Of a DNA stretch of 64,000 nucleotides, positions 55,936 to 64,000 are shown piece by piece; position 1 is the first letter of the stretch, and each line of letters begins with the position of its first letter. The translations under genes and the position numbers were made by a program. The notes beneath the pieces are model-generated. The model had not been told where the DNA came from. It saw only the letters and a list, made by a program, of their open reading frames with translations, and ran no database searches. The DNA lies in NCBI RefSeq assembly GCF_000526635.1, contig NZ_JAGL01000003.1, positions 122,420-186,419 on the forward strand. The letters are read 5' to 3'. The stretch comes from Aminobacter sp. J41 (GTDB lineage Bacteria > Pseudomonadota > Alphaproteobacteria > Rhizobiales > Rhizobiaceae).

Positions 55936-58218
55936 TTGGCAAAACGGATTTCCGGGCGCAAGACTGGCGAAGAGACACGCGATTTCCGCCCCTCGCGCGA
56001 CGAAATCCTCGCTTTCATCAAGGAAAATCCCGATCAGGCCGGGAAGCGCGAGCTCGCTCGCGCCTTCGGCCTGAAGGGCGCCGACCGCGCATGGCTGAAG
56101 GATCAGCTGCGCGAGATGCAGGAAGAGGGGCTGCTGAAGAAGCAGTCCAAGCGGTTTACCCGCGCCGATGCCCTGCCCCACGTCTCCGTCCTCGACGTCT
56201 TCTCACGTGACGATGACGGCAACCTGCTCGCCCGCCCGGCGGAATGGCCGGAAGAGAACGGCTCGGCTCCGCTCGTGTCGATCCGCCCCTCGCGCGATGC
56301 AGCCCGCACTCCCGGCATCGGCGAACGTGTGCTCGCCAAGGTTTTCCCGACCGACCTTGATGAAGGTCCGGCCTACACGGCCCGCGTCATCAAGGTGTTC
56401 GAGAAGCGCCGGGACGCGGTCCTCGGCGTTTTGCGCCAGCTGCGTGACGGCTCGTATCGCATCGAGCCGGTCGAGCGCCGGCAGTCAGAGCTGACGGTGG
56501 ACCGCGACTATCTCGGCGGCGCCAAGCCCGGCGACCTGGTCGAGGTCGAGCAGGTCACTTCAGGCAGATACGGCCTGCCGAAGGGCAAGGTGCTCAACGT
56601 GTTGGGCTCGCTGAGCAGCGAGAAGGCGGTCTCGATGATCGCCATCCACGCCCACGACATTCCCTACATCTTCTCGCAATCCGTTCTCGCTGAGGCAGAA
56701 GCAGCTGCGCCGGCAAGCACGGAGGACCGCGAGGACTGGCGCTCGCTGCCGCTCATCACCATCGACCCGGCAGACGCCAAGGATCACGACGACGCCGTCT
56801 ATGCCGAACCGGACACGGACGAGAAGAACCCGGGCGGCCACATCGTCACCGTCGCGATCGCCGACGTCGCCTATTACGTGCGGCCGGGCTCCGCGCTCGA
56901 CCAGGAAGCGCTGAAGCGCGGCAACTCCGTCTATTTCCCGGACCGCGTCGTGCCGATGCTGCCGGAGCGGATCTCGAACGACCTCTGTTCGCTGCGCGAA
57001 GGCGAGGACCGCCCTGCCTTGGCCGTGCGGATGACGTTCACCGCGGACGGCCGCAAGATCCGCCATTCCTTCCACCGCATCATGATGCGCTCGGCAGGCA
57101 AGCTCGCCTACCCACAGGCGCAGGCGGCAGTCGACGGCAGGCCGGACGAAAAGACCGCACCGCTCCTCGAGCCGGTGCTGAAGCCGCTATGGGACGCATA
57201 TCGAGCTCTCAAGCGCGGCCGCAACCATCGCGGACCGCTTGAGCTCGATCTGCCTGAACGCAAAATCCTGCTGAAGGAAGACGGCACCGTCGACCGGGTC
57301 ATCGTCCCAGACCGGCTCGACGCGCACAAGCTCATCGAAGAATTCATGATCCAGGCGAACGTCTCGGCGGCGGAGACGCTGGAAGCCAAGCACAAGCGGC
57401 TCGTCTACCGCATCCACGACGCGCCGTCGCTCGCCAAACAGGAAGCATTGCGCGAATTCCTGCAGACCATCGGCCTGTCGCTGGCACGCGGCGCGCAGCT
57501 GCGGCCATCCTCCTTCAACGGGATCCTTTCGCAGGTTGCCGGCAGCGAGCATGAGGCGCTGGTCAACGAGGTGGTGCTGCGCACCCAGAGCCAGGCGGTC
57601 TATTCGCCTGAGAATCTCGGGCATTTTGGCCTCAACCTGCGCCGCTACGCGCACTTCACCTCGCCGATCCGCCGCTACGCCGACCTCATCGTCCATCGAG
57701 CGCTGATCAGCGCGCATGGTTTCGGCCCTGACGGCATCACCAACGAGCAGGAAGCGCGGCTCGAAGAAATCTCGGCATTGATTTCGACCGCCGAGCGCCG
57801 CGCGATGGCTGCCGAGCGCGAAACCGTCGATCGCCTCATAGCGGAACATCTTGCCTCTCGTCTTGAAGAGTCTTTCCAGGCGCGAATCTCTGGTGTCACC
57901 AAGGCGGGGCTGTTCGTTCAGCTGCCTCAATTTGGCGCAGATGGATTCATCCCTATTTCGTCCCTTGGGGACGACTACTATATCTTCGACGAATCGGCCC
58001 GGGCTCTGTTCGGTGAGCGAAGCAGGAGGGGATATCAGCTAGCTGACACGGTTGACGTGAAACTTGTCGAAGTGGCGCCGCTAGCGGGCGCCATGCGTTT
58101 TGAAATGCTTAGTGATCCGAAGCCCCTCCCGGGCTCGAAACAGTCCTACCACAAGGCCCGCCGTTCCAAGGAGCGCGCCCGGGCCAAGGCTCCACGCCGT
58201 GGAGCAAGGAGACGATGA
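55936..58218 (+). CDS. rnr: Ribonuclease R
   Basis: Processive 3'-5' exoribonuclease that can degrade structured RNA. The 760 residues contain cold-shock-type RNA-binding domains, the RNB catalytic core (ITIDPADAKDHDDAVYAEP, with the Asp cluster binding Mg) and an S1 domain (ISGVTKAGLFVQLPQFGADGF), ending in a basic tail. It starts with TTG, six bases after the topA stop region and co-directional. Its final bases overlap the DUF983 start. Confidence 0.95.
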   Translation: MAKRISGRKTGEETRDFRPSRDEILAFIKENPDQAGKRELARAFGLKGADRAWLKDQLREMQEEGLLKKQSKRFTRADALPHVSVLDVFSRDDDGNLLARPAEWPEENGSAPLVSIRPSRDAARTPGIGERVLAKVFPTDLDEGPAYTARVIKVFEKRRDAVLGVLRQLRDGSYRIEPVERRQSELTVDRDYLGGAKPGDLVEVEQVTSGRYGLPKGKVLNVLGSLSSEKAVSMIAIHAHDIPYIFSQSVLAEAEAAAPASTEDREDWRSLPLITIDPADAKDHDDAVYAEPDTDEKNPGGHIVTVAIADVAYYVRPGSALDQEALKRGNSVYFPDRVVPMLPERISNDLCSLREGEDRPALAVRMTFTADGRKIRHSFHRIMMRSAGKLAYPQAQAAVDGRPDEKTAPLLEPVLKPLWDAYRALKRGRNHRGPLELDLPERKILLKEDGTVDRVIVPDRLDAHKLIEEFMIQANVSAAETLEAKHKRLVYRIHDAPSLAKQEALREFLQTIGLSLARGAQLRPSSFNGILSQVAGSEHEALVNEVVLRTQSQAVYSPENLGHFGLNLRRYAHFTSPIRRYADLIVHRALISAHGFGPDGITNEQEARLEEISALISTAERRAMAAERETVDRLIAEHLASRLEESFQARISGVTKAGLFVQLPQFGADGFIPISSLGDDYYIFDESARALFGERSRRGYQLADTVDVKLVEVAPLAGAMRFEMLSDPKPLPGSKQSYHKARRSKERARAKAPRRGARRR

Positions 58219-58652
58219 TGGAAACCCAAGTATTCGGCGCGGCTGCCGCTGCCGAGCGCCCGATCGGCCAGTCGATTTTCCGTGGCATGATGTGCCGCTG
58301 CCCCAACTGCAACGAAGGCAAGCTGTTCAACCGCTACCTCAAGGTAGCGGATCGCTGCGACAAGTGCGGCGAGGATTTTCACCACCATCGCGCTGACGAC
58401 CTTCCAGCCTATCTCGTCGTGACCATCGTCGGCCACATCATGGTTGGCGTCTACATGGGCCTCGAGAAGATGTTTGATCTGGGCATCTGGACCCATCTCG
58501 CCTATCTCGGCCCACTGACCCTCGCCATGACCCTGGCGATGTTGCCGCCCGTAAAGGGCGGCGTCGTGGGTCTGCAGTGGGCCTGCCGCATGCACGGATT
58601 CTCCGGTGAGAAGGAAGCACTGGAGACACATCCGGAACTGCAGAACTCATGA
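58215..58652 (+). CDS. DUF983 family membrane protein
   Basis: A 145-residue protein: N-terminal zinc-ribbon-like segment CRCPNCNEGKLFNRYLK...CDKCGEDF, then two or three transmembrane helices (LVVTIVGHIMVGVYMG, LAYLGPLTLAMTLAML). DUF983 is typical of alphaproteobacteria in this neighbourhood; function unknown. Two ATGs are adjacent; AAGGAGA precedes them. Overlaps rnr and the NUDIX gene by four bases each. Confidence 0.88.
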   Translation: MMETQVFGAAAAAERPIGQSIFRGMMCRCPNCNEGKLFNRYLKVADRCDKCGEDFHHHRADDLPAYLVVTIVGHIMVGVYMGLEKMFDLGIWTHLAYLGPLTLAMTLAMLPPVKGGVVGLQWACRMHGFSGEKEALETHPELQNS

Positions 58653-59413
58653 CGGAAGGCGGCGCAAGGCGCCTGTCGATGGCCGGCATGAGCCGCGCCG
58701 AAATTGACAAGACGGAACTGAAGGACGCAGCACTGGGTCCAGGGCCACTCCGCCCGAAGGACGCAGCTACGCTCATTCTCCTTGACCGGTCGGGCAGCGA
58801 AATCCGCGTTCTTCTCGGCCGGCGCCATATGCGCCATGCCTTCATGCCCGGCAAATTCGTCTTTCCGGGCGGCCGCACAGATCCCTCCGATGCGCGCGTA
58901 CCTTTCGCTGCGCCGCTGCATCCGAGCGAAGAAGCCAAGCTCGTTAATTCGCGCACCAGCGCGACACGGGCGCGTGCGATCGCCATGTCCGCAATTCGCG
59001 AAACTTACGAGGAAGCGGGCATTCTGATCGGCAAACGCGGCTCGTTCGAGACCGCCAAGCCAGACTGGCAGGGTTTTGTCGAGAACGGCGTCTGCCCTTC
59101 TCTGGCACCGCTGCGCTTCATTGCCCGCGCCATTACCCCTCCCGGACGAGTCAGGCGCTACGACACCCGTTTTCTCGCCGCATTCCGGGACGATGTCGCC
59201 CTCGAATTGCCTGAAGGCGGACCTACGGACGAGCTTGAGGAAATCGTCTGGCTCCCATTGGCCGAAGCGTTGGAAGCCGATATTCCCGGCATCACCAGGA
59301 CAGTTCTCGGCGATCTGCTGGAGCGGCTGAAGCAGGACCCCGGCCTGTCGCCGGGCGGCGCTGTGCCGTTCTATTACCTGCGCCACAATCGCTTCCAGCG
59401 CGACCTGATCTAA
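58649..59413 (+). CDS. NUDIX hydrolase with long insertion in the Nudix box region
   Basis: A 254-residue hydrolase of nucleoside-diphosphate derivatives or acyl-CoA-like substrates. The Nudix core is present: FVFPGGRTDPSDA then, after an insertion of about 35 residues, the helix AIRETYEEAGILIG supplying the REUxEE Mg ligands. This long insertion resembles NUDT19-like enzymes, some of which cleave CoA esters. ATG overlaps the DUF983 stop (ATGA). Confidence 0.88.
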   Translation: MTEGGARRLSMAGMSRAEIDKTELKDAALGPGPLRPKDAATLILLDRSGSEIRVLLGRRHMRHAFMPGKFVFPGGRTDPSDARVPFAAPLHPSEEAKLVNSRTSATRARAIAMSAIRETYEEAGILIGKRGSFETAKPDWQGFVENGVCPSLAPLRFIARAITPPGRVRRYDTRFLAAFRDDVALELPEGGPTDELEEIVWLPLAEALEADIPGITRTVLGDLLERLKQDPGLSPGGAVPFYYLRHNRFQRDLI

Positions 59414-59440
59414 CAGAACCACAATCGCAAGGCATTTCGC

Positions 59441-60637
59441 ATGGCACCAGATTCGCTGGCCGCTCAAGAGGACGTGCTTACCCACGTACGGTGGCTTTCC
59501 GTCTCGGCGGCTGTCGCCTCCATCAGCGTTGTCGGCATCGCGATCGGCCTTGGCGTCCCGCTTCTGTCGGTGATTCTGGAATCGCGCGGTTTTTCTTCCA
59601 CGATGATCGGCGCCAACACGGCAGTGGCCGGCATTGCCTCTATCGTCGCCGCGCCGTTCGTAACTCCGCTCGCGACCCGATTCGGCGTCGTGCCGATAAT
59701 GATCGCGATGATTCTGCTCGGCGGCCTCTCCTTCGTCGGCTTTTACTTCGCGCCGGCGTTCTGGATGTGGTTCCCGCTGCGCGCCGCGCTTCATTTCGCG
59801 CTGACGACCCTGTTCATCCTATCCGAGTACTGGATCTCAACCTCGGCGCCGCCCAACAAGCGCGGGCTGGTGCTCGGCATCTACGCAACCGTCCTGTCGC
59901 TGGGATTCGCCTTCGGCCCGTTCCTGTTCTCAGTGGTTGGCTCCTCCGGCTTCCTGCCCTTCGGCATAGCCTTTGTGCTGGTCATCATCGCTGCCCTACC
60001 CGTGATGGCGGCGCGCAGGGAAGGGCCGGACATGCGTGCCGAGTGCGACCACACCTCCAGCGGCTTCGTCCGCTACATCTGGATGGTCCCGATGGCGACC
60101 GCTGCCGTGCTGGTGTTTGGCGCGGTTGAAACTGGCGGTTTCGCGCTGTTTCCCGTCTACGGCACCCGCATCGGCTATTCGGAGGCCGACGCAGCGCTTC
60201 TCCTGACCGCCGTCGGCCTGGGCAACGTCCTCCTTCAGATCCCGCTTGGCATCGTCAGCGACCGCATGAAGGACCGCCGTGTCCTGCTGGTCATCTGCGC
60301 GGCTGTTGGTCTCGGCGGCGTACTGATTCTCCCCACAATCGCCGACAGCTGGCTCCTGAGCGCCGCAGTGCTGTTCGCTTGGGGTGGCGTTGTCGCCGGC
60401 CTCTACACGGTCGGCCTCGCCCATCTTGGCTCGCGACTCTCCGGCCGCGACCTCGCCTCGGCCAACGCCGCCTTCGTGTTTTGCTATGGAATCGGCATGC
60501 TCATCGGCCCGCAGGCGATCGGCGTCACAATGGATATTGCCGGACCGAACGGCTTTTCCTGGGGCCTTGCCATCTTTTTCGGTGCCTATCTGCTCTTGGC
60601 GCTGTTCAGGATGGGCGTAAGGGCTGCGCGGACTTGA
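59441..60637 (+). CDS. MFS transporter
   Basis: A 398-residue twelve-helix major facilitator. The first-half loop motif is FVTPLATRFGVVPIM and the second half has LGIVSDRMKDRRVLL. The group resembles YcaD-like proteins, with no substrate known. It lies 27 bases after the NUDIX gene, and its stop codon overlaps the -35 box of the rpmG promoter. Confidence 0.88.
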   Translation: MAPDSLAAQEDVLTHVRWLSVSAAVASISVVGIAIGLGVPLLSVILESRGFSSTMIGANTAVAGIASIVAAPFVTPLATRFGVVPIMIAMILLGGLSFVGFYFAPAFWMWFPLRAALHFALTTLFILSEYWISTSAPPNKRGLVLGIYATVLSLGFAFGPFLFSVVGSSGFLPFGIAFVLVIIAALPVMAARREGPDMRAECDHTSSGFVRYIWMVPMATAAVLVFGAVETGGFALFPVYGTRIGYSEADAALLLTAVGLGNVLLQIPLGIVSDRMKDRRVLLVICAAVGLGGVLILPTIADSWLLSAAVLFAWGGVVAGLYTVGLAHLGSRLSGRDLASANAAFVFCYGIGMLIGPQAIGVTMDIAGPNGFSWGLAIFFGAYLLLALFRMGVRAART

Positions 60638-60661
60638 CATTTCCCCGGGGTCGTTTATGTC
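60634..60661 (+). promoter_or_regulatory. Sigma-70-type promoter of rpmG
   Basis: TTGACA (60634-60639), 16-base spacer, TATGTC (60656-60661). Start of RNA would be near 60668, giving a leader of about 73 bases before rpmG. The -35 box overlaps the MFS gene's stop. Confidence 0.75.
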
Positions 60662-60740
60662 TCCGCGCGAGTTTTCCGCAGGCCGGGCCGCCGCCCGCAC
60701 TGATGCGGCAACGAGACCCCGAGAAGAGCGGACCTAGAAC

Positions 60741-60908
60741 ATGGCCAAAGCTACGACGATCAAGATCAAGCTCCTGTCTACCGCGGACACCGGTTTCTTC
60801 TACGTTACCAAGAAGAACAGCCGCACCATGACCGAGAAGATGACCAAGCGTAAGTACGACCCGATTGCGCGCAAGCACGTCGAGTTCAAGGAAACGAAGA
60901 TCAAGTAA
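60741..60908 (+). CDS. rpmG: 50S ribosomal protein L33
   Basis: A 55-residue ribosomal protein starting [19 protein letters not shown] with [20 protein letters not shown]. It lacks the two CxxC zinc pairs, so it is the zinc-independent (C-minus) form. Confidence 0.96.
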   Translation: MAKATTIKIKLLSTADTGFFYVTKKNSRTMTEKMTKRKYDPIARKHVEFKETKIK

Positions 60909-60933
60909 TCTTCGCTCCGGCGCTGAAAACGAA

Positions 60934-60960
60934 AACGCCGCCCTTCGGGGCGGCGTTTTT
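60934..60960 (+). terminator. Rho-independent terminator of rpmG
   Basis: Ten-base-pair stem AACGCCGCCC/GGGCGGCGTT (60934-60943 with 60948-60957), TTCG loop, T-run to 60960. Confidence 0.92.
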
Positions 60961-61254
60961 CGTTTGTGCGGCTATGGAGTTGGAACTGGGGGCCGACCAG
61001 CAGCTGACAGCGGTACGAGGAGGCCGCTATACGCCAGCGCCGGCCGGCCGACCCCACGGACCCAGGAGATGCGGCGGACCTGAGCATCATGGGGTGTTTG
61101 AAATCAGAACGTGATTGTTTCGCCCCGCCCTGACCCTGCGGAAGATTTGCGCAGCTTCGTGGCAAAATCAATCAATTCTTAACCACGCGACAATTTTTCC
61201 TTCCAACGAGGTAAATTCTGTGATCGCCAAGTGAAAAGTCGATTCGAAGGCGGC
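60961..61254. other. Intergenic region between rpmG and pleD
   Basis: About 290 bases between convergent genes after the rpmG terminator. No gene or further structure seen; a single TTAACC occurs near 61178. Confidence 0.45.
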
Positions 61255-62625
61255 TCAGGCAGCTGCGGCGACCACCCGGTTGCGCCCGCCGTTCTTGGCC
61301 TCGTAGAGCGCCATATCCGCCCGTTTCAACATCGCGCTGACGCTGTCTGAAGGGCCCTGCAGGAAGGACACGCCGACGCTGACTGTGACGTCCAGCGTCC
61401 CCTGCCCCGGAATGTCGAACGGCGCCGCAGCAATCTGCCCGCGGATACGCTCGGCGACCTTCTGTGCGATCTCGCCGGGGGTTTCCGGCATCACGACCAC
61501 GAATTCCTCGCCACCAAAGCGGCAGACGAGATCGATGCCGCGCACGCCCCGGCGCACCCGCTCCGCGAACTCCTTCAGCACCGCGTCGCCGGCGTCATGT
61601 CCCCAGCCATCATTGATGGACTTGAAGCGGTCGATGTCGGCGATCAACAGCGACAGCGGCGTTCCGCGGTTCTGTGCCCGCTCGAATAGGGTCTGCAGGT
61701 GCGTATCGAGATAGCGGCGGTTGTTGAGGCCGGTCAGAGGGTCCGTCACGGCCATCTCTATGGTCTGGGCCACGGAGGCCCGCAAATGGTCGTTGTAGCG
61801 CTTGCGACGCACCTGTGTGACCAGGCGGGCAATCATTTCGTGCTGGTCGAGAGGCCGCACGAGATAGTCATTGACGCCGAGTTCCAGTCCCCGCACGAGC
61901 CGCGCGTCCTCGCCCTGATCGGCAAGCAGCATGATTGGTACGAAGCGCGTGCGGTCGAGCGTGCGCAGCTGCGAGCAAAGGCGCAGCGGATCGAAATCCG
62001 TCAGAGCGGTGCTGATCAGCACGCAGTCGAAATCACCCTCCGCCGCCTTGAAGAAGGCGCCCTGCGGATCCGTCTCGCAAATAAGCGTACAGCGGCCGCG
62101 CAGCATCCGCTGGATTCGGTCGACCGAATGCTGTTTGTCATCGACCAGCAGCACCGTCGGCTGTGTCTCATCGATAGAGGCCCGGCGTGACAGCAACTCC
62201 TCGATGCCGATTGCGCGAGTGGTGGAGGCGCGCAGACGCAGCTCGTCGGTGAGGCTCTTAAGCCGCACCAGACTCTTCACGCGCGTCATCAGCTGGAGGT
62301 CGTTGGCCGGCTTAGTGAGAAAATCGTCGGCACCGGCCTCAAGGCCGCGTACGCGGTCGCTCACCTGGTCGAGTGCAGTCACCATCACGACCGGAATGTG
62401 CTGGGTCGCCGGATCGCTCTTGAGGCGCCGGCAAACCTCGAAACCGTCCATGCCCGGCATCATCACGTCGAGCAGAACGACGTCGACATTGCCGCGCTCG
62501 CAGATGTCCAGCGCATCCGCCCCATTGGAGGCGGTCAACACCTCGAAATATTCGGCGAGCAGCCGGGCTTCCAGAAGCTTGACGTTGGCAGGAACGTCAT
62601 CGACGACGAGTATACGCGCCGTCAT
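61255..62625 (-). CDS. pleD: Response regulator diguanylate cyclase PleD
   Basis: Makes the second messenger cyclic di-GMP and, in alphaproteobacteria, controls the polar cell-cycle transition. The 456 residues have an N-terminal receiver with phospho-acceptor D53 (LLDVMMPGMDG), a second receiver in which the acceptor site reads ISTALTD (no Asp, so an inactive adaptor as in Caulobacter), and a GGDEF domain with active GGEEF and the inhibitory I-site RGID five residues before it. ATG overlaps the divK stop by one base (TAATG). Confidence 0.96.
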   Translation of the reverse strand: MTARILVVDDVPANVKLLEARLLAEYFEVLTASNGADALDICERGNVDVVLLDVMMPGMDGFEVCRRLKSDPATQHIPVVMVTALDQVSDRVRGLEAGADDFLTKPANDLQLMTRVKSLVRLKSLTDELRLRASTTRAIGIEELLSRRASIDETQPTVLLVDDKQHSVDRIQRMLRGRCTLICETDPQGAFFKAAEGDFDCVLISTALTDFDPLRLCSQLRTLDRTRFVPIMLLADQGEDARLVRGLELGVNDYLVRPLDQHEMIARLVTQVRRKRYNDHLRASVAQTIEMAVTDPLTGLNNRRYLDTHLQTLFERAQNRGTPLSLLIADIDRFKSINDGWGHDAGDAVLKEFAERVRRGVRGIDLVCRFGGEEFVVVMPETPGEIAQKVAERIRGQIAAAPFDIPGQGTLDVTVSVGVSFLQGPSDSVSAMLKRADMALYEAKNGGRNRVVAAAA

Positions 62626-62996
62626 TACGCATCTCCCAGATAAGACTTGATGGTCTCGATGAACCTTGCGACTGAGATCGGCTTGGAAATGTAGGCCTCG
62701 CAGCCGCCCTGCCGGATACGCTCCTCATCTCCCTTCATCGCGAAAGCGGTGACCGCAATCACCGGGATCGTGTGGAGCTCGTCGTCCTCCTTGAGCCACT
62801 TGGTGACTTCGAGGCCGGAGACTTCCGGCAGCTGGATGTCCATCAAAATGAGATCGGGTTTGTGCGTACGGGCGAGGTCGAGCGCCTCCAGCCCGTTGCG
62901 CGTCCGGACGGTTTCGTAGCCCGACGCTTCGATCAGGTCGCGGAAGAGCTTCATGTTGAGCTCGTTATCCTCGACGATCATAACCTTCTTCGCCAT
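62625..62996 (-). CDS. divK: Single-domain response regulator DivK
   Basis: A 123-residue receiver with acceptor D53 ([13 protein letters not shown]), Thr and Lys in [11 protein letters not shown] and YISKPIS. It is essential in several alphaproteobacteria and, by way of DivL-CckA, sets CtrA activity. Translationally coupled to pleD by a one-base overlap. Confidence 0.97.
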   Translation of the reverse strand: MAKKVMIVEDNELNMKLFRDLIEASGYETVRTRNGLEALDLARTHKPDLILMDIQLPEVSGLEVTKWLKEDDELHTIPVIAVTAFAMKGDEERIRQGGCEAYISKPISVARFIETIKSYLGDA

Positions 62997-63152
62997 TGCA
63001 ACCCTGTCCGGTACTTGCGCACCACCCTCAAGAAGAATTCAGGTGATGCTACATCAATCAGATTGACGAATGGCAAACGAAATAGGCGGCTTGAGAGCTA
63101 TCCGTTCGGATGAGGCTTGCTCAGCTTGAGCTGCCGGCGCTAAATCCTTCCC

Positions 63153-63461
63153 ATGGCAACGCACCCGAAAGATTCCTCCGCACGCGAAGCTGCCGAGCAG
63201 ATCGCGATCTCGGCCCTCGGCTTCATCGCCAGCGACCCGGCGCTGATGCCTCGCTTCCTCGCCATCAGCGGCATCGAGGCTTCGCAAATTCGCCAGGCAG
63301 CCGCTGAACCGGGCTTCTTTGCCGGGGTGATCCAGTTCATCATGGCGCATGAGCCGACGCTGCAGGCCTTCTGCGAGGCGACGAATACGCCTCCCGCCGA
63401 CGTCGGTGCTGCTCTGCGCGCCCTGCCCTTCGGCGACGACCGCTTCGACATTTCTACCTGA
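63153..63461 (+). CDS. DUF3572 family protein
   Basis: A 102-residue cytoplasmic helical protein: EQIAISALGFIASDPALMPRFLAISG and GFFAGVIQFIMAHEPTLQAF are typical of DUF3572, restricted to alphaproteobacteria. Located between divK (divergent) and dinB (54 bases downstream, same strand), the standard place. Function unknown. Confidence 0.87.
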   Translation: MATHPKDSSAREAAEQIAISALGFIASDPALMPRFLAISGIEASQIRQAAAEPGFFAGVIQFIMAHEPTLQAFCEATNTPPADVGAALRALPFGDDRFDIST

Positions 63462-63515
63462 CACGGTCGGCTTGCTGGGCGCAATGGCTTCGCCTAATGT
63501 CGCCCTGTTCCTGAA

Positions 63516-64000
63516 ATGTCCGGCGCCATGAGCGGTTCTGCAGCCCCTGTCCTGAAAGGCTTTTGCCGCGACTGCCTCGCGCAGCATGATTCGCCGCGTC
63601 CGCGCTGCAGCAAGTGCGGCAGCCCCAGGCTTGCCTCGCATCCTGAGCTTGGACGGCTGAGCATCGCCCACATCGACTGCGACGCCTTCTACGCAGCGGT
63701 GGAAAAGCGAGACCGGCCCGAACTGCGCGACAAGCCGGTCATCATCGGCGGCGGCAAGCGCGGCGTCGTGTCGACGGCGTGCTACATCGCCCGCATCCGC
63801 GGCGTGCGCTCGGCCATGCCGATGTTCAAGGCGCTGCAGGCGTGCCCAGAAGCCATCGTTATCAAGCCGAACATGGAGAGATATGCCGCCGTTGGCCGGC
63901 AGGTGCGCGACATGATGCTCGCGCTGACGCCGCTGATCGAACCCATCTCGATCGACGAGGCCTTCCTCGACCTGTCTGGGACCGAAAAGCTTCATGGCAG
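63516..64000 (+). CDS. dinB: DNA polymerase IV (3' truncated by window edge)
   Basis: Y-family translesion polymerase. Visible 161 residues include the catalytic [15 protein letters not shown] with the first metal Asp and SIDEAFLDL with the second acidic pair, and [13 protein letters not shown]. An N-terminal extension of about 50 residues holds CRDC and CSKCG, a Cys4 zinc-ribbon-like element seen in rhizobial DinB. The start is uncertain: ATG at 63516 or at 63528 (same frame), neither with a good Shine-Dalgarno. The rest lies beyond the window. Confidence 0.93.
   Translation, partial: MSGAMSGSAAPVLKGFCRDCLAQHDSPRPRCSKCGSPRLASHPELGRLSIAHIDCDAFYAAVEKRDRPELRDKPVIIGGGKRGVVSTACYIARIRGVRSAMPMFKALQACPEAIVIKPNMERYAAVGRQVRDMMLALTPLIEPISIDEAFLDLSGTEKLHG

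Overview
The window is a dense, high-GC stretch of core chromosome from an alphaproteobacterium of the order Hyphomicrobiales (Rhizobiales). Gene content and order most resemble Phyllobacteriaceae such as Mesorhizobium, Aminobacter or Nitratireductor; that placement is from recall of gene order and protein style, not from a search. Markers include hom-glpX-recJ, clpS-clpA, a BA14K-family protein, the gatC-gatA pair, plsY-dprA-topA-rnr, and rpmG facing pleD-divK with DUF3572 and dinB beyond. I see no insertion sequence, prophage, CRISPR array or obvious island. One tRNA gene (Lys-UUU) is present. recG is cut at the left edge and dinB at the right edge.

Layout. 1-10.5 kb: recG (partial), then on the minus strand glmU-glmS (UDP-GlcNAc synthesis), recJ, glpX, hom and a class I aminotransferase. 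10.6-18 kb: a small lipoprotein, phaC (PHA synthase), ccdA, an amino-acid (Glu/Leu-type) dehydrogenase, two small secreted proteins and a LuxR-type regulator. 18.3-23 kb: tRNA-Lys, a BA14K protein and a four-gene minus-strand operon (circularly permuted ATP-grasp, alpha-E protein, transglutaminase, Anbu proteasome-like peptidase). 23.2-30.3 kb: coaD, two cyclophilins, queA and tgt in one direction, then gyrA. 30.5-38.9 kb: MarC-type protein, DUF4168 protein, clpS-clpA, a phasin, a SPOR-tailed D,D-carboxypeptidase, and a DUF1489 / VWA / DnaJ-membrane-protein operon. 38.9-48.7 kb: sdaA, small membrane proteins, DUF599, YdcF-like protein, gatC-gatA, a UPF0173 metallo-hydrolase, ruvX, an AEC transporter and aidB. 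48.9-60.7 kb: one long plus-strand run, pyrB, a dihydroorotase-like gene, plsY, dprA, topA, rnr, DUF983, NUDIX, MFS, rpmG. 61-64 kb: pleD-divK (minus), DUF3572 and dinB (plus).

Points of most interest: (1) the Anbu/transglutaminase/alpha-E/ATP-grasp operon, a predicted peptide-ligation and proteolysis system whose substrate I do not know, with a perfect inverted repeat upstream; (2) a symmetric cluster of five TTAA half-sites at 46070-46108 that includes a perfect TTAA-N7-TTAA CtrA-type site; (3) a tRNA-guanine transglycosylase that has lost three of its four zinc ligands; (4) a dihydroorotase-like protein next to pyrB that lacks catalytic metal-site residues; (5) several small proteins that simple gene calling could miss (27350-27487, 40496-40624, 52815-53012); (6) gyrA with a TTG start behind a very short candidate leader.

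Limits: all calls come from reading the sequence and recalled family knowledge. No database search, alignment or structure prediction was run.
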